A stretch of DNA of 64,000 bases from Alicyclobacillus sp. (GCA_023511295.1 JAIMBT010000005.1:1-64000); one strand, 5' to 3'; positions 43,681 to 53,548 are shown, counted from the first letter of the stretch. Notes: generated by a model from the sequence alone, not told the origin. Numbers and translations: made by a program.

Positions 43681-45639
43681 CGGCGAGCCCGCCTCGTCCT
43701 TTGCGAACGCGGTGAGCTGGGCCGTCAGGTCGTAGCGGAGGAACGGCGTCATCAGGTAGAGGCCGTGAAAGAACTGGCGCGCTTCTGCCACCAGCCCTTG
43801 CGCCAGTTCCAGCCCGACCTGGGCTGCAGACGCTGCGGGCGCCTCCGTCATCCGCCGCAAGATCTCGTCCGGCACCTCAATGCCGGGCACCTCGTTGTGC
43901 AGGTAGCGTGCGTTGCGCGCACTCACCAGCGGCAGGATGCCAATGAACACCGGTACGCGGAGGCGGTCCGCCGCTTCCGCAATCCGCTCCATCATCCGCA
44001 CGTCGTACACCGGCTGCGTCATCACGTAATCCGCCCCCGCGTCCAGCTTGCGGCGCAGCCGCTCCACCGCCTTGTCGAAGTTGTGCACGTTCGGGTTGAA
44101 CGAGGTGCCGATGACAAACCGCGACGGGTGCTTCAGCGGCTGGCCGGAAAATCCGACCCCTTCGTTCAACCGCCGCACCATCCGCGTCAGTTCAATCGAC
44201 GAGACATCGTACACCGAGGTCGCGCCGGGCAGATCTCCAAACCGTGACGGGTCGCCCGTGACGAGGAGGATGTGGTGGATGCCCAGCACGTCAAACCCCA
44301 TCAGGTGCGACTGCTGCCCTATCAGATTCCGATCTCGGCAGGTCACATGCACCAAGGGCTCAATCCCCTCGGGCTTCAGCAGCGCGGCGACGGCCATATT
44401 GCTCACCCGCACCGTACCGAGGCTATTGTCCGCCAAGGTGACAGCATCCGCCCCGGCGTCGCGCAGCGCCCGCGCCCCCGCCAGGTAGCGGCCAAGGTGG
44501 GGTGTCCTGGGCGGATCGAGCTCGACAATCACGGTCGTCCGCTGCCGCACCTGTCGCAACAGTGGCGAGACGTCTGCCGGCCGAACGACGTCGATGTCCG
44601 CACCGGCGCCGGCCGGCTCGGCGCGGGGCAGCTCTCGGACGTCGACCGCGCGGACGGTCGCGGTTGCCGATACTTCCCGTTCCGCCTGCCCGGCGCTGGC
44701 ACCTGTGCCGAGGAACCCGGCCGCTGTCAGGCGCTCGGCCAGTTTCCGGATGTGCTCCGGCGTCGTCCCGCAACAGCCGCCCATCCAGCGCACGCCCTGG
44801 CGGACCAACTGCTCGCCCATCTCCGCGAAGTAGTCTGCGCCGGCCGTGTAGCCGTAGGTGCCGTCGTGAACATGCAACAGCCCGGCGTTCGGGACCGCCG
44901 CCAAGAACAGATAAGGCTGCGGGACCACCCGCTCGTACGCCCGCGCGATACCGGCAAGCCCGAGCCGGCAATTCAGCCCGACGACGTCCGCACCGAGGGC
45001 GGCCATCGCGCGCAAGGCCTGCGCCATCGGGACGCCGTCGCGGGTCACCTCTGCCGCGTCCGGAGAGAGCGTCGCGACAACCGGCAAATCGGTCGCCGCG
45101 CGCACCACCTCCAGGGCGATGCGCATCTCCTCCAGGCTCGCGAAAGTCTCCAAGATCAGCCCGTCCACACCAGCCTCGAGCAACGCTTCGAGCTGTTCCG
45201 CGAACACCTCGCGCAGCGCGCCCCAACCGGCTTCAGCGACCCAACGCTGGCCGCCGATGTCCTGCGCCGAACCGATGGTCCCAAACACGTACACTGGCTT
45301 CCCGGCAGCCGCCCCTGCCCGCGACACCGCTCTTCGGGCCGCCTTCACGGCTGCCCGGTTGACCTCCCGCAACTGCCCCTCCAACCCGTACCGCAGCAAG
45401 CCCAGCCGGTGGCCGCTGAAGGTGTTGGTCTGAATCACCTGCGCCCCCGCGCGGATATACGCTTCATGGACCCCCTGGACGAGGGCCGGCTGCGTGAGCG
45501 ACAGCGCCTCGTAGCAGGTGCGCACCGGCACCCCGGACTGGTGCAAGAGCGTGGCCATCGCGCCGTCCGCGACCACCACCCGCTCGGCCAACAGCGCCCG
45601 CGCGCCGCCTACCGGCCCGTCCGGAATCTCCTGTGCCAT
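43660..45639 (-). CDS. Bifunctional homocysteine S-methyltransferase / 5,10-methylenetetrahydrofolate reductase
   Basis: 659 residues, two domains, as in B. subtilis YitJ. Residues 1-300 are the homocysteine-binding barrel with zinc ligands in VGLNCRLG and [12 protein letters not shown] (near 286). Residues ~365-650 are the FAD-dependent reductase ([74 protein letters not shown]). It supplies methyl-THF to MetH, whose gene ends 51 bp upstream on the same strand. The ATG at 45639 follows GGGGGAGAG. The 3' end overlaps luxS by 21 bp tail to tail. No separate terminator fits in that overlap. Confidence 0.94.
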   Translation of the reverse strand: MAQEIPDGPVGGARALLAERVVVADGAMATLLHQSGVPVRTCYEALSLTQPALVQGVHEAYIRAGAQVIQTNTFSGHRLGLLRYGLEGQLREVNRAAVKAARRAVSRAGAAAGKPVYVFGTIGSAQDIGGQRWVAEAGWGALREVFAEQLEALLEAGVDGLILETFASLEEMRIALEVVRAATDLPVVATLSPDAAEVTRDGVPMAQALRAMAALGADVVGLNCRLGLAGIARAYERVVPQPYLFLAAVPNAGLLHVHDGTYGYTAGADYFAEMGEQLVRQGVRWMGGCCGTTPEHIRKLAERLTAAGFLGTGASAGQAEREVSATATVRAVDVRELPRAEPAGAGADIDVVRPADVSPLLRQVRQRTTVIVELDPPRTPHLGRYLAGARALRDAGADAVTLADNSLGTVRVSNMAVAALLKPEGIEPLVHVTCRDRNLIGQQSHLMGFDVLGIHHILLVTGDPSRFGDLPGATSVYDVSSIELTRMVRRLNEGVGFSGQPLKHPSRFVIGTSFNPNVHNFDKAVERLRRKLDAGADYVMTQPVYDVRMMERIAEAADRLRVPVFIGILPLVSARNARYLHNEVPGIEVPDEILRRMTEAPAASAAQVGLELAQGLVAEARQFFHGLYLMTPFLRYDLTAQLTAFAKDEAGSPSIREHL

Positions 45640-45690
45640 GCTCTCTCCCCCTCACTTCCCGAATGGCCGAAACCGTGAAAGCCGCCGCCC

Positions 45691-48600
45691 CTACCCTTCG
45701 ACGTTGAAGTACCGCGCCTCCGGATGGGCGAACACCATCGCCGACACGCTCGCTTCCGGCTCCATCATGAACCCGTCCGTCAACCGCACGCCGATGTCCT
45801 CCGGCTGAAGGAGCCGGAACAACTGCGCCTGGTCCTCGAGGTTCGGGCACGCCGGGTACCCGAACGACACGCGGATCCCCTGGTAGCGCGCGATAAACCG
45901 CTCTCGCATCGTCATCTCCAGCGGGTCCGGGAACCCCCACGCGTCGCGCAGCACGTGGTGCACCCGCTCCGCCGTCGCCTCCGCCAACTCCAGGGCGAGC
46001 GCCTGAAGGGCGTGCGCTTGCAGGTAAGCCCCTTGCTCCATCAGGCGGGCCGCCCGTTCCCGAACGCCGCGGCCAGTGGTGACGGTGAAGAAGGCGACGT
46101 AGTCCATCTCGCCGCTCTCCGCCGGACGCAGAAAGTCCGCGAGACACAGGTGAGGCGGCTTCGCCTGGCGCGGAAAGTGAAACTGCTCCAGAACCGGTGG
46201 GCGGACGCTCGGGGCGTCCGCAGAAGCGGCCGGGAGCCCAGCGGGATCGAACACCCACACGCGGTCCCCGTCGGCCTGCGCCGGAAAGAAGCGGTACACC
46301 GCGTGCGCCTGCAGCCACCCCTCCGACGCACCGGCTGCTATCAGACTTTCCACGAGGTCTAGCAGCTTGCGGGCCTGCTCGTCCCCTGCTTCCAGGCGCT
46401 TCTCGACGTTCCCCGCCAACCCGAGGTGCTTCCCGAGCAGCATCTGCAGGTTCAGGTACGGGCGGATGTGTGACAGCGGGATGCTGCGCAGCACGTGCCG
46501 GTCGAAGTCGGGCGGCGCAAACACCGGCGCGTCGCGGCGGACGTCGGACACCGCCAAGCGCGGTGGAGCCGCCGACCGCACCCGTTCGGCGTCGCGGCTG
46601 CGCTCCCGCATCTCCGCCTGATCTCGCTCCAACTGCGCCAACAGCTCCGCCCGCGCAGCCTCGTCTGCCACCAACCGGTTGGCGAGGTCCAGTCCCTCCA
46701 TCGCGTCCTTCGCGTACAGCACCGGCCCGTCGTACGCCCCCTGGATCTTGGTGTAGGCAAACCGCTTCGTCAACGCCGCGCCGCCCACCAACAAGGGCAG
46801 CCGCACGCCGGCTGCGCGCAGATCCTCCGCTGTGACCACCATCTGCTGGGCGGACTTCACGAGAAGGCCGGACAGCCCAATCATGTCGGGGCGATGTTCC
46901 GATGCGGCTTGCACCAATCGTTCGGGTGGGACCTTGATGCCGAGGTTCACCACCTCAAAGCCGTTGTTCGCGAGGATGATCTCGACCAGGTTCTTGCCAA
47001 TGTCGTGCACGTCGCCCTTGACCGTTGCAAGCAGCACCTTGCCCTTGTTGGCACCGTCCACCCGCTCCATGAACGGCTCCAAATGAGCCACCGCCGCCTT
47101 CATCACTTCAGCGCTCTGCAGCACCTCCGCCACAATCAGCTCGTTGTTGTTGAACAGCCGGCCGACTTCCGCCATCCCGTCCATCAGGGGCCCGTTGATG
47201 ATGTCGAGCGGGGCCATCTCCCGCAACAGCTCGTCGAGGTCGGCGATGAGCCCATCTTTCGTCCCTTCCACCACGTACTGGCTGATTCGCTCCCGCAACG
47301 GCAACCGCTCCCGCGGCACGGCCGACACCGGCTTTTTCTCGCGATAGAACGCCGTGAACTCAGCCACCACCGCGTCGTCCGTGGCGAACAAGATGCGCTC
47401 GCACAGCGCCTTCTCCTCCCTCGAGATGGACGCGTAGCGCTCCAGTTTCTCCGCGTTGACGATGGCGTACCCGAGCCCTGCCCGGGTGCACTCGTACAGG
47501 AACACCGAGTTGAGCACTTCGCGCCCGGCCGGCGGCAGCCCGAACGAGACGTTGCTGACGCCGAGGATGGTGGGGCATTCCGGCAGCCGTTCGCCGAGGA
47601 GACGGATGGCCTCCACCGTCTCGCGGGCCGACCCGATGTACTTCTCGTCGCCCGTCCCGACCGGGAAGGTGAGCGGATCGAAGATGATATCGGACGGAGC
47701 GAGACCGTACCGGTGAACGAGCAGGTCGTACGCCCGCAATGCGATGTCGAGCTTGCGCTCGCGCGTGACGGCCATCCCCGCTTCGTCAATGGTGCCGACG
47801 ACGAGCGCCGCGCCGTAGGTCCGGGCCAATTCCGCAAAGCGGGCCAGCCGCGGCTCGCCGTCCTCGAGGTTGGTGGAGTTGATGATGGACTTCCCCTGCA
47901 TATGCTTCAACGCGCGTTCGACAACCGCCGCATCGGTGGAATCAATCATCAGCGGCACCTTGACCTTGCGGACCACGTGCGGCAAGAACGCGTCCATGTC
48001 GGCCACCTCGTCGCGGTCTGGGTCGGCCAGGCAGATATCCATGACCTGCGCGCCCGACTTGACCTGTGCGCGGGCAATCTCCGCCGCGGTCTCGTAGTCC
48101 CCCGCCGCAATGAGGCGCCGAAACTTGCGGCTGCCAATCACGTTCGTCCGCTCCCCCACCAGGATGGGGCGCGCGTCGTCGCTGAACACGACGGCTTCCA
48201 GCCCGGACACGGCATGCGGGTGCGGTGGTGCCAGAGGCCGTGGCCGCGCACCCGCGAGCGCCTTGCAGAGCGCCGCGATGTGGGCGGGCGTGGTTCCACA
48301 GCAACCGCCTGCGATGTTCAGCCAACCTTCGTCGGCAAACGCGCGCATCTTCTTCGCAAAACTCTCCGGCGTCTCGTGGTAGTGGCCCGCTTCGTCGGGA
48401 AGCCCGGCGTTCGGGTAACAGCTCACACCGGCTTGCGCCAGGCTGGCCAAGGTTCGCAGGTGGTCGCGCATGAATTCCGGCCCCGTCGCACAGTTGAGGC
48501 CGACTGCGAGCGGGCGCAGGTGCTCGACCGCCAAGTACAGCGCGTCGATGGTCTGCCCGCCGAGCGTCGTGCCCATCGGCTCGATGGTGCCGGAGACGAT

Positions 48601-49254
48601 AATCGGCACCTCCCGCCCCGTGTCCGCGAACGCGCGGCGGATGCCGAAACTCGCCGCCTTCACGTTCAACATGTCCTGCGAGGTTTCGACAAGGAGCAGA
48701 TCCACCCCGCCGCGCAGCAGCCCGCGCGCCTGCAGGGCGTACGCTTCTGTCAACTCGTCGAAGGTCGTGCCGCCCGTGACAGACAGGCTTTTCGTCGTCG
48801 GCCCCATTGATCCCGCGACGAACCTCGGCCACCGCTCGCTCGACGCCGCGTCCGCCGCAGCTCGGGCAATCTCGGCAGCCCGCTGGTTGAGGGCTTCCGC
48901 CTCGGCAGCCAGACCGTACTCCGCCAACACCAGCGGCGTACCGCCAAACGTGTCCGTCGACACGATATCGGCTCCAGCGGCGAGATACGCGTCGTGGATG
49001 GAGCGGATGACGTCCGGACGCGTCTCGACGAGGTACTCGTTGCAGCCGTCGTAAGCGGCCCCGCCGAAGTCCGCCTCGGTCAGGTTCTGCTGTTGAATCA
49101 TCGTGCCCATCGCTCCGTCGAGGATGAGGATGCGCTCTGCCAGGGCCTGCTGAAGCTGTGCCGCTCTGGGTGCCGTCTCCGTTCCCGAAGCCGGGAACAC
49201 CGTTCGCCCAGGTGCTGAATCACTCGTGGTTGGATTTGCCGCCGTCGTGTCCAT
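45691..49254 (-). CDS. metH: Cobalamin-dependent methionine synthase
   Basis: 1187 residues with all four MetH modules in order: homocysteine barrel (~35-330, zinc ligands in VGLNCATGPE and [11 protein letters not shown] near 316), pterin-binding barrel (~355-620, VGERTNVIGSRKF, PLMIDSTDAAVVERALKHMQ), cobalamin cap and domain (~640-880, with GDVHDIGKNLVEIIL at 747) and SAM-binding activation domain (~890-1187, LEQFHFPRQAKPPHLCLADF, FGYPACPNLEDQAQL). It methylates homocysteine with methyl-THF. The ATG at 49254 follows GGAGGATC. A SAM-I riboswitch lies upstream. The N-terminal ~30 residues are a Thr/Ala/Ser-rich extension not typical of the family. Confidence 0.98.
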   Translation of the reverse strand: MDTTAANPTTSDSAPGRTVFPASGTETAPRAAQLQQALAERILILDGAMGTMIQQQNLTEADFGGAAYDGCNEYLVETRPDVIRSIHDAYLAAGADIVSTDTFGGTPLVLAEYGLAAEAEALNQRAAEIARAAADAASSERWPRFVAGSMGPTTKSLSVTGGTTFDELTEAYALQARGLLRGGVDLLLVETSQDMLNVKAASFGIRRAFADTGREVPIIVSGTIEPMGTTLGGQTIDALYLAVEHLRPLAVGLNCATGPEFMRDHLRTLASLAQAGVSCYPNAGLPDEAGHYHETPESFAKKMRAFADEGWLNIAGGCCGTTPAHIAALCKALAGARPRPLAPPHPHAVSGLEAVVFSDDARPILVGERTNVIGSRKFRRLIAAGDYETAAEIARAQVKSGAQVMDICLADPDRDEVADMDAFLPHVVRKVKVPLMIDSTDAAVVERALKHMQGKSIINSTNLEDGEPRLARFAELARTYGAALVVGTIDEAGMAVTRERKLDIALRAYDLLVHRYGLAPSDIIFDPLTFPVGTGDEKYIGSARETVEAIRLLGERLPECPTILGVSNVSFGLPPAGREVLNSVFLYECTRAGLGYAIVNAEKLERYASISREEKALCERILFATDDAVVAEFTAFYREKKPVSAVPRERLPLRERISQYVVEGTKDGLIADLDELLREMAPLDIINGPLMDGMAEVGRLFNNNELIVAEVLQSAEVMKAAVAHLEPFMERVDGANKGKVLLATVKGDVHDIGKNLVEIILANNGFEVVNLGIKVPPERLVQAASEHRPDMIGLSGLLVKSAQQMVVTAEDLRAAGVRLPLLVGGAALTKRFAYTKIQGAYDGPVLYAKDAMEGLDLANRLVADEAARAELLAQLERDQAEMRERSRDAERVRSAAPPRLAVSDVRRDAPVFAPPDFDRHVLRSIPLSHIRPYLNLQMLLGKHLGLAGNVEKRLEAGDEQARKLLDLVESLIAAGASEGWLQAHAVYRFFPAQADGDRVWVFDPAGLPAASADAPSVRPPVLEQFHFPRQAKPPHLCLADFLRPAESGEMDYVAFFTVTTGRGVRERAARLMEQGAYLQAHALQALALELAEATAERVHHVLRDAWGFPDPLEMTMRERFIARYQGIRVSFGYPACPNLEDQAQLFRLLQPEDIGVRLTDGFMMEPEASVSAMVFAHPEARYFNVEG

Positions 49255-49317
49255 CTCGCTGATCCTCCGTCCTTCCGATAGCCCCTTCGCAGGCTGCCAT
49301 GCCCGCCCTGTATGCGA

Positions 49318-49350
49318 CGAGCCCCTCACTCGCAGGGAGAGAAGGGCTCG
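49318..49350 (-). terminator. Hairpin between the SAM riboswitch and metH
   Basis: Arms CGAGCCC (49344-49350 and complement 49318-49324) enclose a 19-base loop. It lies ~30 nt after the riboswitch, where the expression platform should be. No U-tract follows, so it may be a weak terminator or part of a longer switch structure reaching toward the ribosome site. Confidence 0.45.
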
Positions 49351-49381
49351 CAATTCGTGGCTTTCCACGCAACGCCGACCT

Positions 49382-49498
49382 TCTCATCTTCGGTCCCGGC
49401 ACATTCCGGCGGGAACCTCTGAAATTGGCACCGGGCACCCCTCGGGTGCTGGTTGCCGAAGCGTCATCGGGTCAGTCCCTCGACTTCTCTTGATAAGA
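49382..49498 (-). ncRNA. SAM-I riboswitch (S-box) controlling metH
   Basis: The minus-strand RNA begins TCTTATCAAGAGAAGTCGAG and continues with GGGACTGACCCGATGACGC, TTCGGCAACC, a GCACCC/GGGTGC stem, GGTGCCAATTTC and ends GAAGATGAGA. P1 pairs TCTTATC with GATGAGA. These are the conserved S-box elements, including the kink-turn and SAM-binding core. High SAM should lower expression of metH and the co-transcribed metF-type gene. Confidence 0.94.
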
Positions 49499-49628
49499 AT
49501 CGGATGGCTATGACATTGTAGGGTTGTCGCGATGCGTCCCAGGGCGACCGACTGCAGGGGCCATGGACGCCATCGATTACGGTAAGCGTAGCAAAATTGT
49601 GCAGGATGTCAACCGGGAGGAATGCGGG

Positions 49629-50372
49629 GTGGCGTACGAACGACCTGTGGACGACAGGCAACCCATCCGTCAGGAGAACTTGGGGGACGCGCAGATTGCC
49701 CTCCCGGAGGTGGTTCCGACTGCTCTGTTGCGACAGCTTCCTGAGGTGCTGCGCGACTGGTTGCCGCCAACCGCGTCGATTGCCGTCGCAGACCTGGAAC
49801 GGTATACGGTCTACAGCCCCGGCGCATACGACATCCGAATCCACCCGGGTGAAGCGGTCCGACCGGGCAGTATCGCCGAACGCGTACTCCGGCAGCACCA
49901 GCGCGTGGAATCCGACGTCGAAGCCTCCGTGTTTGGCATCCCGTACCACGGGCTCGGCTACCCGTTGCAACTTGACTCCGGACTGGCCTCTGTGTTGACC
50001 ATCATCCTGCCCCCGAAGCAATCTCCGGCGATGCCGCCGCTCACGTTCGTGACCGGGGAAAAGGAGCATCTTTGGCGCCCGACGCAGATCAGCGACGTCG
50101 TCTACTTTGAAAGTTACCAGAAGAAGACCTATTACCATACGGCAACGGAGGCGTTCGCGATGGGCACGCCGCTGCAAGACCTGGAACGACGCTTGCCGCC
50201 CGAACGGTTCCTTCGCGTACACCGCTCCTTCATCGTCAACGTCGCCTGGATTGACCACCTCTACCGAGATCGGCGGTCCAACCTGGTCGTTGTGGTCCGT
50301 GACGAGCGGCGTACGGAGATCCCCGTCGCCCAAACGTATGTTCGAAACGTCCGCCGGGCACTCGGATTTTAG
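49629..50372 (+). CDS. LytTR-family transcriptional regulator
   Basis: 247 residues. The C-terminal ~100 residues are a LytTR DNA-binding domain (DVVYFESYQKKTYYHTATEA, LERRLPPERFLRVHRSFIVN, EIPVAQTYVRNVRRALGF). The N-terminal ~130 residues are not a receiver; they read like a ligand-sensing PAS-type domain (SIAVADLERYTVYSPGAYDI, GSIAERVLRQHQRVESDVEA, YHGLGYPLQLD). It is thus a one-component regulator. GTG at 49629 has GGGAGG 8 bases upstream; earlier starts lack one. It is directly upstream of the CoA-transferase gene and probably regulates it. Confidence 0.85.
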   Translation: MAYERPVDDRQPIRQENLGDAQIALPEVVPTALLRQLPEVLRDWLPPTASIAVADLERYTVYSPGAYDIRIHPGEAVRPGSIAERVLRQHQRVESDVEASVFGIPYHGLGYPLQLDSGLASVLTIILPPKQSPAMPPLTFVTGEKEHLWRPTQISDVVYFESYQKKTYYHTATEAFAMGTPLQDLERRLPPERFLRVHRSFIVNVAWIDHLYRDRRSNLVVVVRDERRTEIPVAQTYVRNVRRALGF

Positions 50373-50471
50373 AGAGCCCGTCCATCGGACCACCTCCCTG
50401 CCTTCGAAGGGATGCGTCCGTCCTGCAGTTCCCCGTTCTGTCCGTGTATATCGGGTTCTGTCGATATGCCG

Positions 50472-50500
50472 CTGACACTCCAGCCGGCGTGTTCTATACT
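50472..50500 (+). promoter_or_regulatory. Sigma-A promoter of the CoA-transferase gene
   Basis: CTGACA (50472-50477), 17-base spacer, TATACT (50495-50500). Predicted start near 50507, 70 nt before the ATG. A cre-like site overlaps the transcription start. Confidence 0.75.
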
Positions 50501-50508
50501 TTCTGGGC

Positions 50509-50522
50509 GGAAAGCGCTTACG
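50509..50522 (+). promoter_or_regulatory. cre-like site (CcpA) at the CoA-transferase start
   Basis: GGAAAGCGCTTACG matches the cre consensus TGnAAnCGnWWWCA at all but the outer two positions and has the AAAGCGCTT core. It lies just downstream of the -10, where CcpA binding represses. Repression of an acetate-related gene by good carbon sources fits. Confidence 0.5.
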
Positions 50523-50576
50523 ACCATGGCAGCATACGGACGCTTCCATTGGCAAAGCAGGTTGGAGGTGAGCGTC

Positions 50577-52088
50577 ATGCTAGAAGACCGGATTCGGCAC
50601 CGCGACCTGCGCCGGCGCGTGATGCCGGCTGAGGCCGCACAAGCCTACATCCGCGACGGCATGACCATCGGGGTCAGCGGGTTCACAAAGGCCGGAGACG
50701 CGAAGGCTGTGCTGCAGGCACTGGTCGACCGGGTACGGTTCACGGGCGAACGGCTGTCCATTCAGTTGTTCTCCGGTGCGTCCCTTGGCGAGACCGACGG
50801 GGTGCTCGCGCGAAACGGAATCGTGTCGAAGCGCCTCCCCTATCAGTCGGATTCCGCCTTGCGCGCTGGTATCAATGCCGGGACCGTCGGATACTTGGAT
50901 CAACACCTCAGTCACACGGCTGAACAGCTGCGCAGTGGCTTCCTCGGCGAACTGGATCTAGCCATCATCGAAGCGGCGGCCATCACGGAGGATGGATGGA
51001 TTGTCCCAACCACGTCCGTCGGCAACAGCCCTGTCTTCGTAGAGCAGGCCCGACACGTCATCGTGGAGGTCAACGAGAACATACCAGAGCTGTACGAAGG
51101 ATTACACGACATCTACCTGCCTGCAGCTCGGCCGAACCGAATGCCGATTCCGATTACCAACGTCCGCGACCGCATTGGCACAACGGCCATCCCGTGCAAC
51201 CCGGACAAGGTTGTCGCTGTGGTGCCCTCTACATTGCAGGATACGCCGTCAAACGTCGGGCCGGCAGACGCGGACACGGAACGAATGGCCGGGTTGATCC
51301 TCGACTTCTTCGAACACGAGGTCCGAATGGGTCGTCTGCCAGCCCATCTCGCGCCGCTGCAGAGCGGCGTTGGTTCCGTTTCAAACGCCGTTTTTTCCGG
51401 CTTGGCCCGGTCCAACTTCCACAATCTCGAAATCTACACCGAGGTGATGCAGGACTCGGCGTTTGAATTGCTTGACGCCGGGAAGGTGTCCTTTGCGTCG
51501 ACATGCTCGTTCACCCTGTCCGAGCGCATGCAGGCACACGTCAATCGCTCCATCGCCGCGTACCGCGATCGGGTCGTCCTGCGCCCGCAGGAGATCTCGA
51601 ATCATCCCGAAGTGGTGCGTCGACTCGGCGTCATTGCCATCAACGCGGCATTGGAGATGGACATCTACGGGAACGTCAACTCGACCCATGTGGGCGGAAC
51701 GCAGATGATGAACGGGATTGGCGGGTCTGGAGATTTCGCGCGCAATGCGGGGTTGACCATCTTCGTGAGCAAATCGGTCGCCAAAGGCGGGCGCATCTCG
51801 AGCGTTGTCCCATTCGTTCCGCACGTCGACCATACAGAACACGACGTGGACGTGCTGGTCACCGAACAGGGTCTCGCCGACCTGCGCGGTCTGACACCTC
51901 GCGAGCGCGCAAAGACCATCATCTCCAACCTCGCTCACCCATCCTACCGGGACAGCCTGTTGGATTACTTGAAGCGCGCCAGTGCGCGAGGCGGACAGAC
52001 ACCACACCTGCTCGAAGAAGCGCTGCGGTGGCACCAACGGTATGCCGAAACCGGGGATATGCGCCAGGTGAGCCTCGCGCACGTGTGA
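50577..52088 (+). CDS. Acetyl-CoA hydrolase/transferase family protein (succinyl-CoA:acetate CoA-transferase type)
   Basis: 503 residues, family I CoA-transferase of the Cat1/Ach1/ScpC type. Motifs include GVSGFTKAGDAKAVLQALVD, LFSGASLGETDGVLA, DLAIIEAAAITEDGWIVPTT, LQSGVGSVSNAVFSGLA, GGTQMMNGIGGSGDFARNAG and VTEQGLADLRGLTPRERA. These enzymes move CoA between acetate and succinate or related acids. In this genome it could also serve the acetoacetate made by Kce, but that is speculative. ATG at 50577 follows GGAGGTG. Promoter and cre-like site at 50472-50522; LytTR gene upstream. Confidence 0.92.
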   Translation: MLEDRIRHRDLRRRVMPAEAAQAYIRDGMTIGVSGFTKAGDAKAVLQALVDRVRFTGERLSIQLFSGASLGETDGVLARNGIVSKRLPYQSDSALRAGINAGTVGYLDQHLSHTAEQLRSGFLGELDLAIIEAAAITEDGWIVPTTSVGNSPVFVEQARHVIVEVNENIPELYEGLHDIYLPAARPNRMPIPITNVRDRIGTTAIPCNPDKVVAVVPSTLQDTPSNVGPADADTERMAGLILDFFEHEVRMGRLPAHLAPLQSGVGSVSNAVFSGLARSNFHNLEIYTEVMQDSAFELLDAGKVSFASTCSFTLSERMQAHVNRSIAAYRDRVVLRPQEISNHPEVVRRLGVIAINAALEMDIYGNVNSTHVGGTQMMNGIGGSGDFARNAGLTIFVSKSVAKGGRISSVVPFVPHVDHTEHDVDVLVTEQGLADLRGLTPRERAKTIISNLAHPSYRDSLLDYLKRASARGGQTPHLLEEALRWHQRYAETGDMRQVSLAHV

Positions 52089-52190
52089 GTTCCGCGGCAC
52101 CCAAACCTGTTACATGAAACGACATCCACAACCGCATGCTAGACCCAGGCAACCTGCGCACATCGGTCGTCAGAAGGGGATTTGAGCCGC

Positions 52191-52592
52191 ATGATGAACC
52201 GTCGACGGAAGGCCTGGGTCCTGTCATTCTTTGGAGCTTGGGTGGCCGTGCAATGCACCGCATACACTCCGGTCGTCGCTGAACAAACCGCCCAGGCCCC
52301 GCGCCCCGAAATCGTCCGCAAGGTTCAAACCATCGACAAAACGATTGCCCTCACCTTCGACGACGGACCCAGCGAGACGTACACGCCGCAGGTCCTGCGG
52401 CTGTTGCGGCGCTACCACGCGAAGGCGACGTTTTTCGTGATTGGCTACCGCGCCAAGCGGTATCCGAATTTAATCTTGGAGGAACTGGCGGAAGGGCACG
52501 AGGTCGCAAACCACACCGCCAGGCAGACGCCTGAGCGGTGTCTTCATGCAACAATTCACATGGATTTTCAACCGAATCTTATCTTAGAATGA
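52191..52592 (+). pseudogene. Truncated polysaccharide deacetylase
   Basis: 133 codons. A signal peptide (MNRRRKAWVLSFFGAWVAVQ) and the first third of a NodB domain are clear: KTIALTFDDGPSETYTPQVL and ATFFVIGYRAKRYPNLILEE, ending GHEVANHT. The family then has YSH, completing the HxxxH metal site; here it turns to ARQTPERCLHATIHMDF and stops. The remaining catalytic residues are missing, so the gene is broken. The last ~90 bases are AT-richer than the surroundings, as if the 3' part was replaced. A hairpin (52613-52646) follows. Confidence 0.82.
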
Positions 52593-52612
52593 TGGACATA
52601 CACTGGGCGTAA

Positions 52613-52646
52613 CGTCCCCGCGTTCACACGCAGCGCGCCGGGGACG
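52613..52646 (+). terminator. Hairpin after the broken deacetylase gene
   Basis: Arms CGTCCCCG (52613-52620) and CGGGGACG (52639-52646) with an 18-base loop; no U-tract. It separates the pseudogene from the ABC operon. Confidence 0.4.
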
Positions 52647-52731
52647 GAGGAACCAGAGGGCGGTTTGGGCCCGTTCGCCCACCGGCCGCTCATCAACTGG
52701 CCCGCCACCGCTCATCAAAGGTTGGGATGCC

Positions 52732-53520
52732 ATGCGGCTGGTACTCGAAGCGCTATCGAAAGTATACCGAGACAAAGCGGGGCAGGAGACGACCGCCCTC
52801 GCGGACATCCACCTCGTGGTGGAGGAAGAGGAGTTTGTCGCGATTGTCGGCCCGAGCGGTTGCGGGAAGTCGACCTTGTTGTCGATTGTCGCCGGGTTGA
52901 CCGAGGCCACATCGGGATCTGTCTACTTCGACGGCGTCCTTCCAGGGCGGACACCGCGCATCGGGATGGTGTTTCAGGACCACGCGCTGTTTCCGTGGCG
53001 GACGGTGCAGAAGAACGTCGAGTTCGGGTTGGAGCAGGTCGGGGTGGGCAAGTTGGAGCGCGCAAGGCGCGCCCGAGAGGGCCTGCGCAAGGTCGGATTG
53101 CAGGGGTTTGAGGACAAGTACCCGCACCAATTGTCCGGCGGCATGCGCCAGCGCGTCGGCATCGCCAGGGCACTGGTGATTGAACCCGACTTGCTGCTGA
53201 TGGACGAGCCGCTGTCTGCACTCGATGCGCAGGTTCGGCTGCTGATGCAGGACGAGTTGATGCAGTTGTGGGATTCTGTGCGCCAGAAGACGCTTTACGT
53301 GACGCACAACATCGACGAGGCGGTCGCGTTGGCAGACCGGGTTGTGGTGCTGTCCCGGCGGCCCGGCCGAATTGTGAAGGTCATTCCGATTGACGTCCCG
53401 CGCGCGCTGCGCAAGCAGCACGCGCACCAAGTTCGCCTCATGGAGTACGCAGAGGAGATCTGGCAAACCATCCGGCGCGATGCGGAAGCGGCATTCATGG
53501 AGGGCGTCGAGGACCGGTGA
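52732..53520 (+). CDS. ABC transporter ATP-binding protein (nitrate/sulfonate/taurine family)
   Basis: 262 residues. Walker A VGPSGCGKSTLL, Q-loop MVFQDHALFPWRTV, signature HQLSGGMRQRVGIARAL, Walker B LLLMDEPLSALDAQ and switch YVTHNIDEAVALADRV are intact and of the SsuB/TauB/ThiZ subtype. It opens an ATPase-permease-binding protein operon. The ATG has only a weak AAAGG site. Substrate is not predictable; this family covers sulfonates, nitrate, bicarbonate and thiamine precursors. Confidence 0.94.
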   Translation: MRLVLEALSKVYRDKAGQETTALADIHLVVEEEEFVAIVGPSGCGKSTLLSIVAGLTEATSGSVYFDGVLPGRTPRIGMVFQDHALFPWRTVQKNVEFGLEQVGVGKLERARRAREGLRKVGLQGFEDKYPHQLSGGMRQRVGIARALVIEPDLLLMDEPLSALDAQVRLLMQDELMQLWDSVRQKTLYVTHNIDEAVALADRVVVLSRRPGRIVKVIPIDVPRALRKQHAHQVRLMEYAEEIWQTIRRDAEAAFMEGVEDR

Positions 53521-53548
53521 CGAACGCACCGAGGGCAAACAGGAGGTG

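Noticed and set aside
46495-48810. A 771-codon plus-strand open frame
   Set aside because: Fully antisense to metH; no recognisable domain and no start signal.
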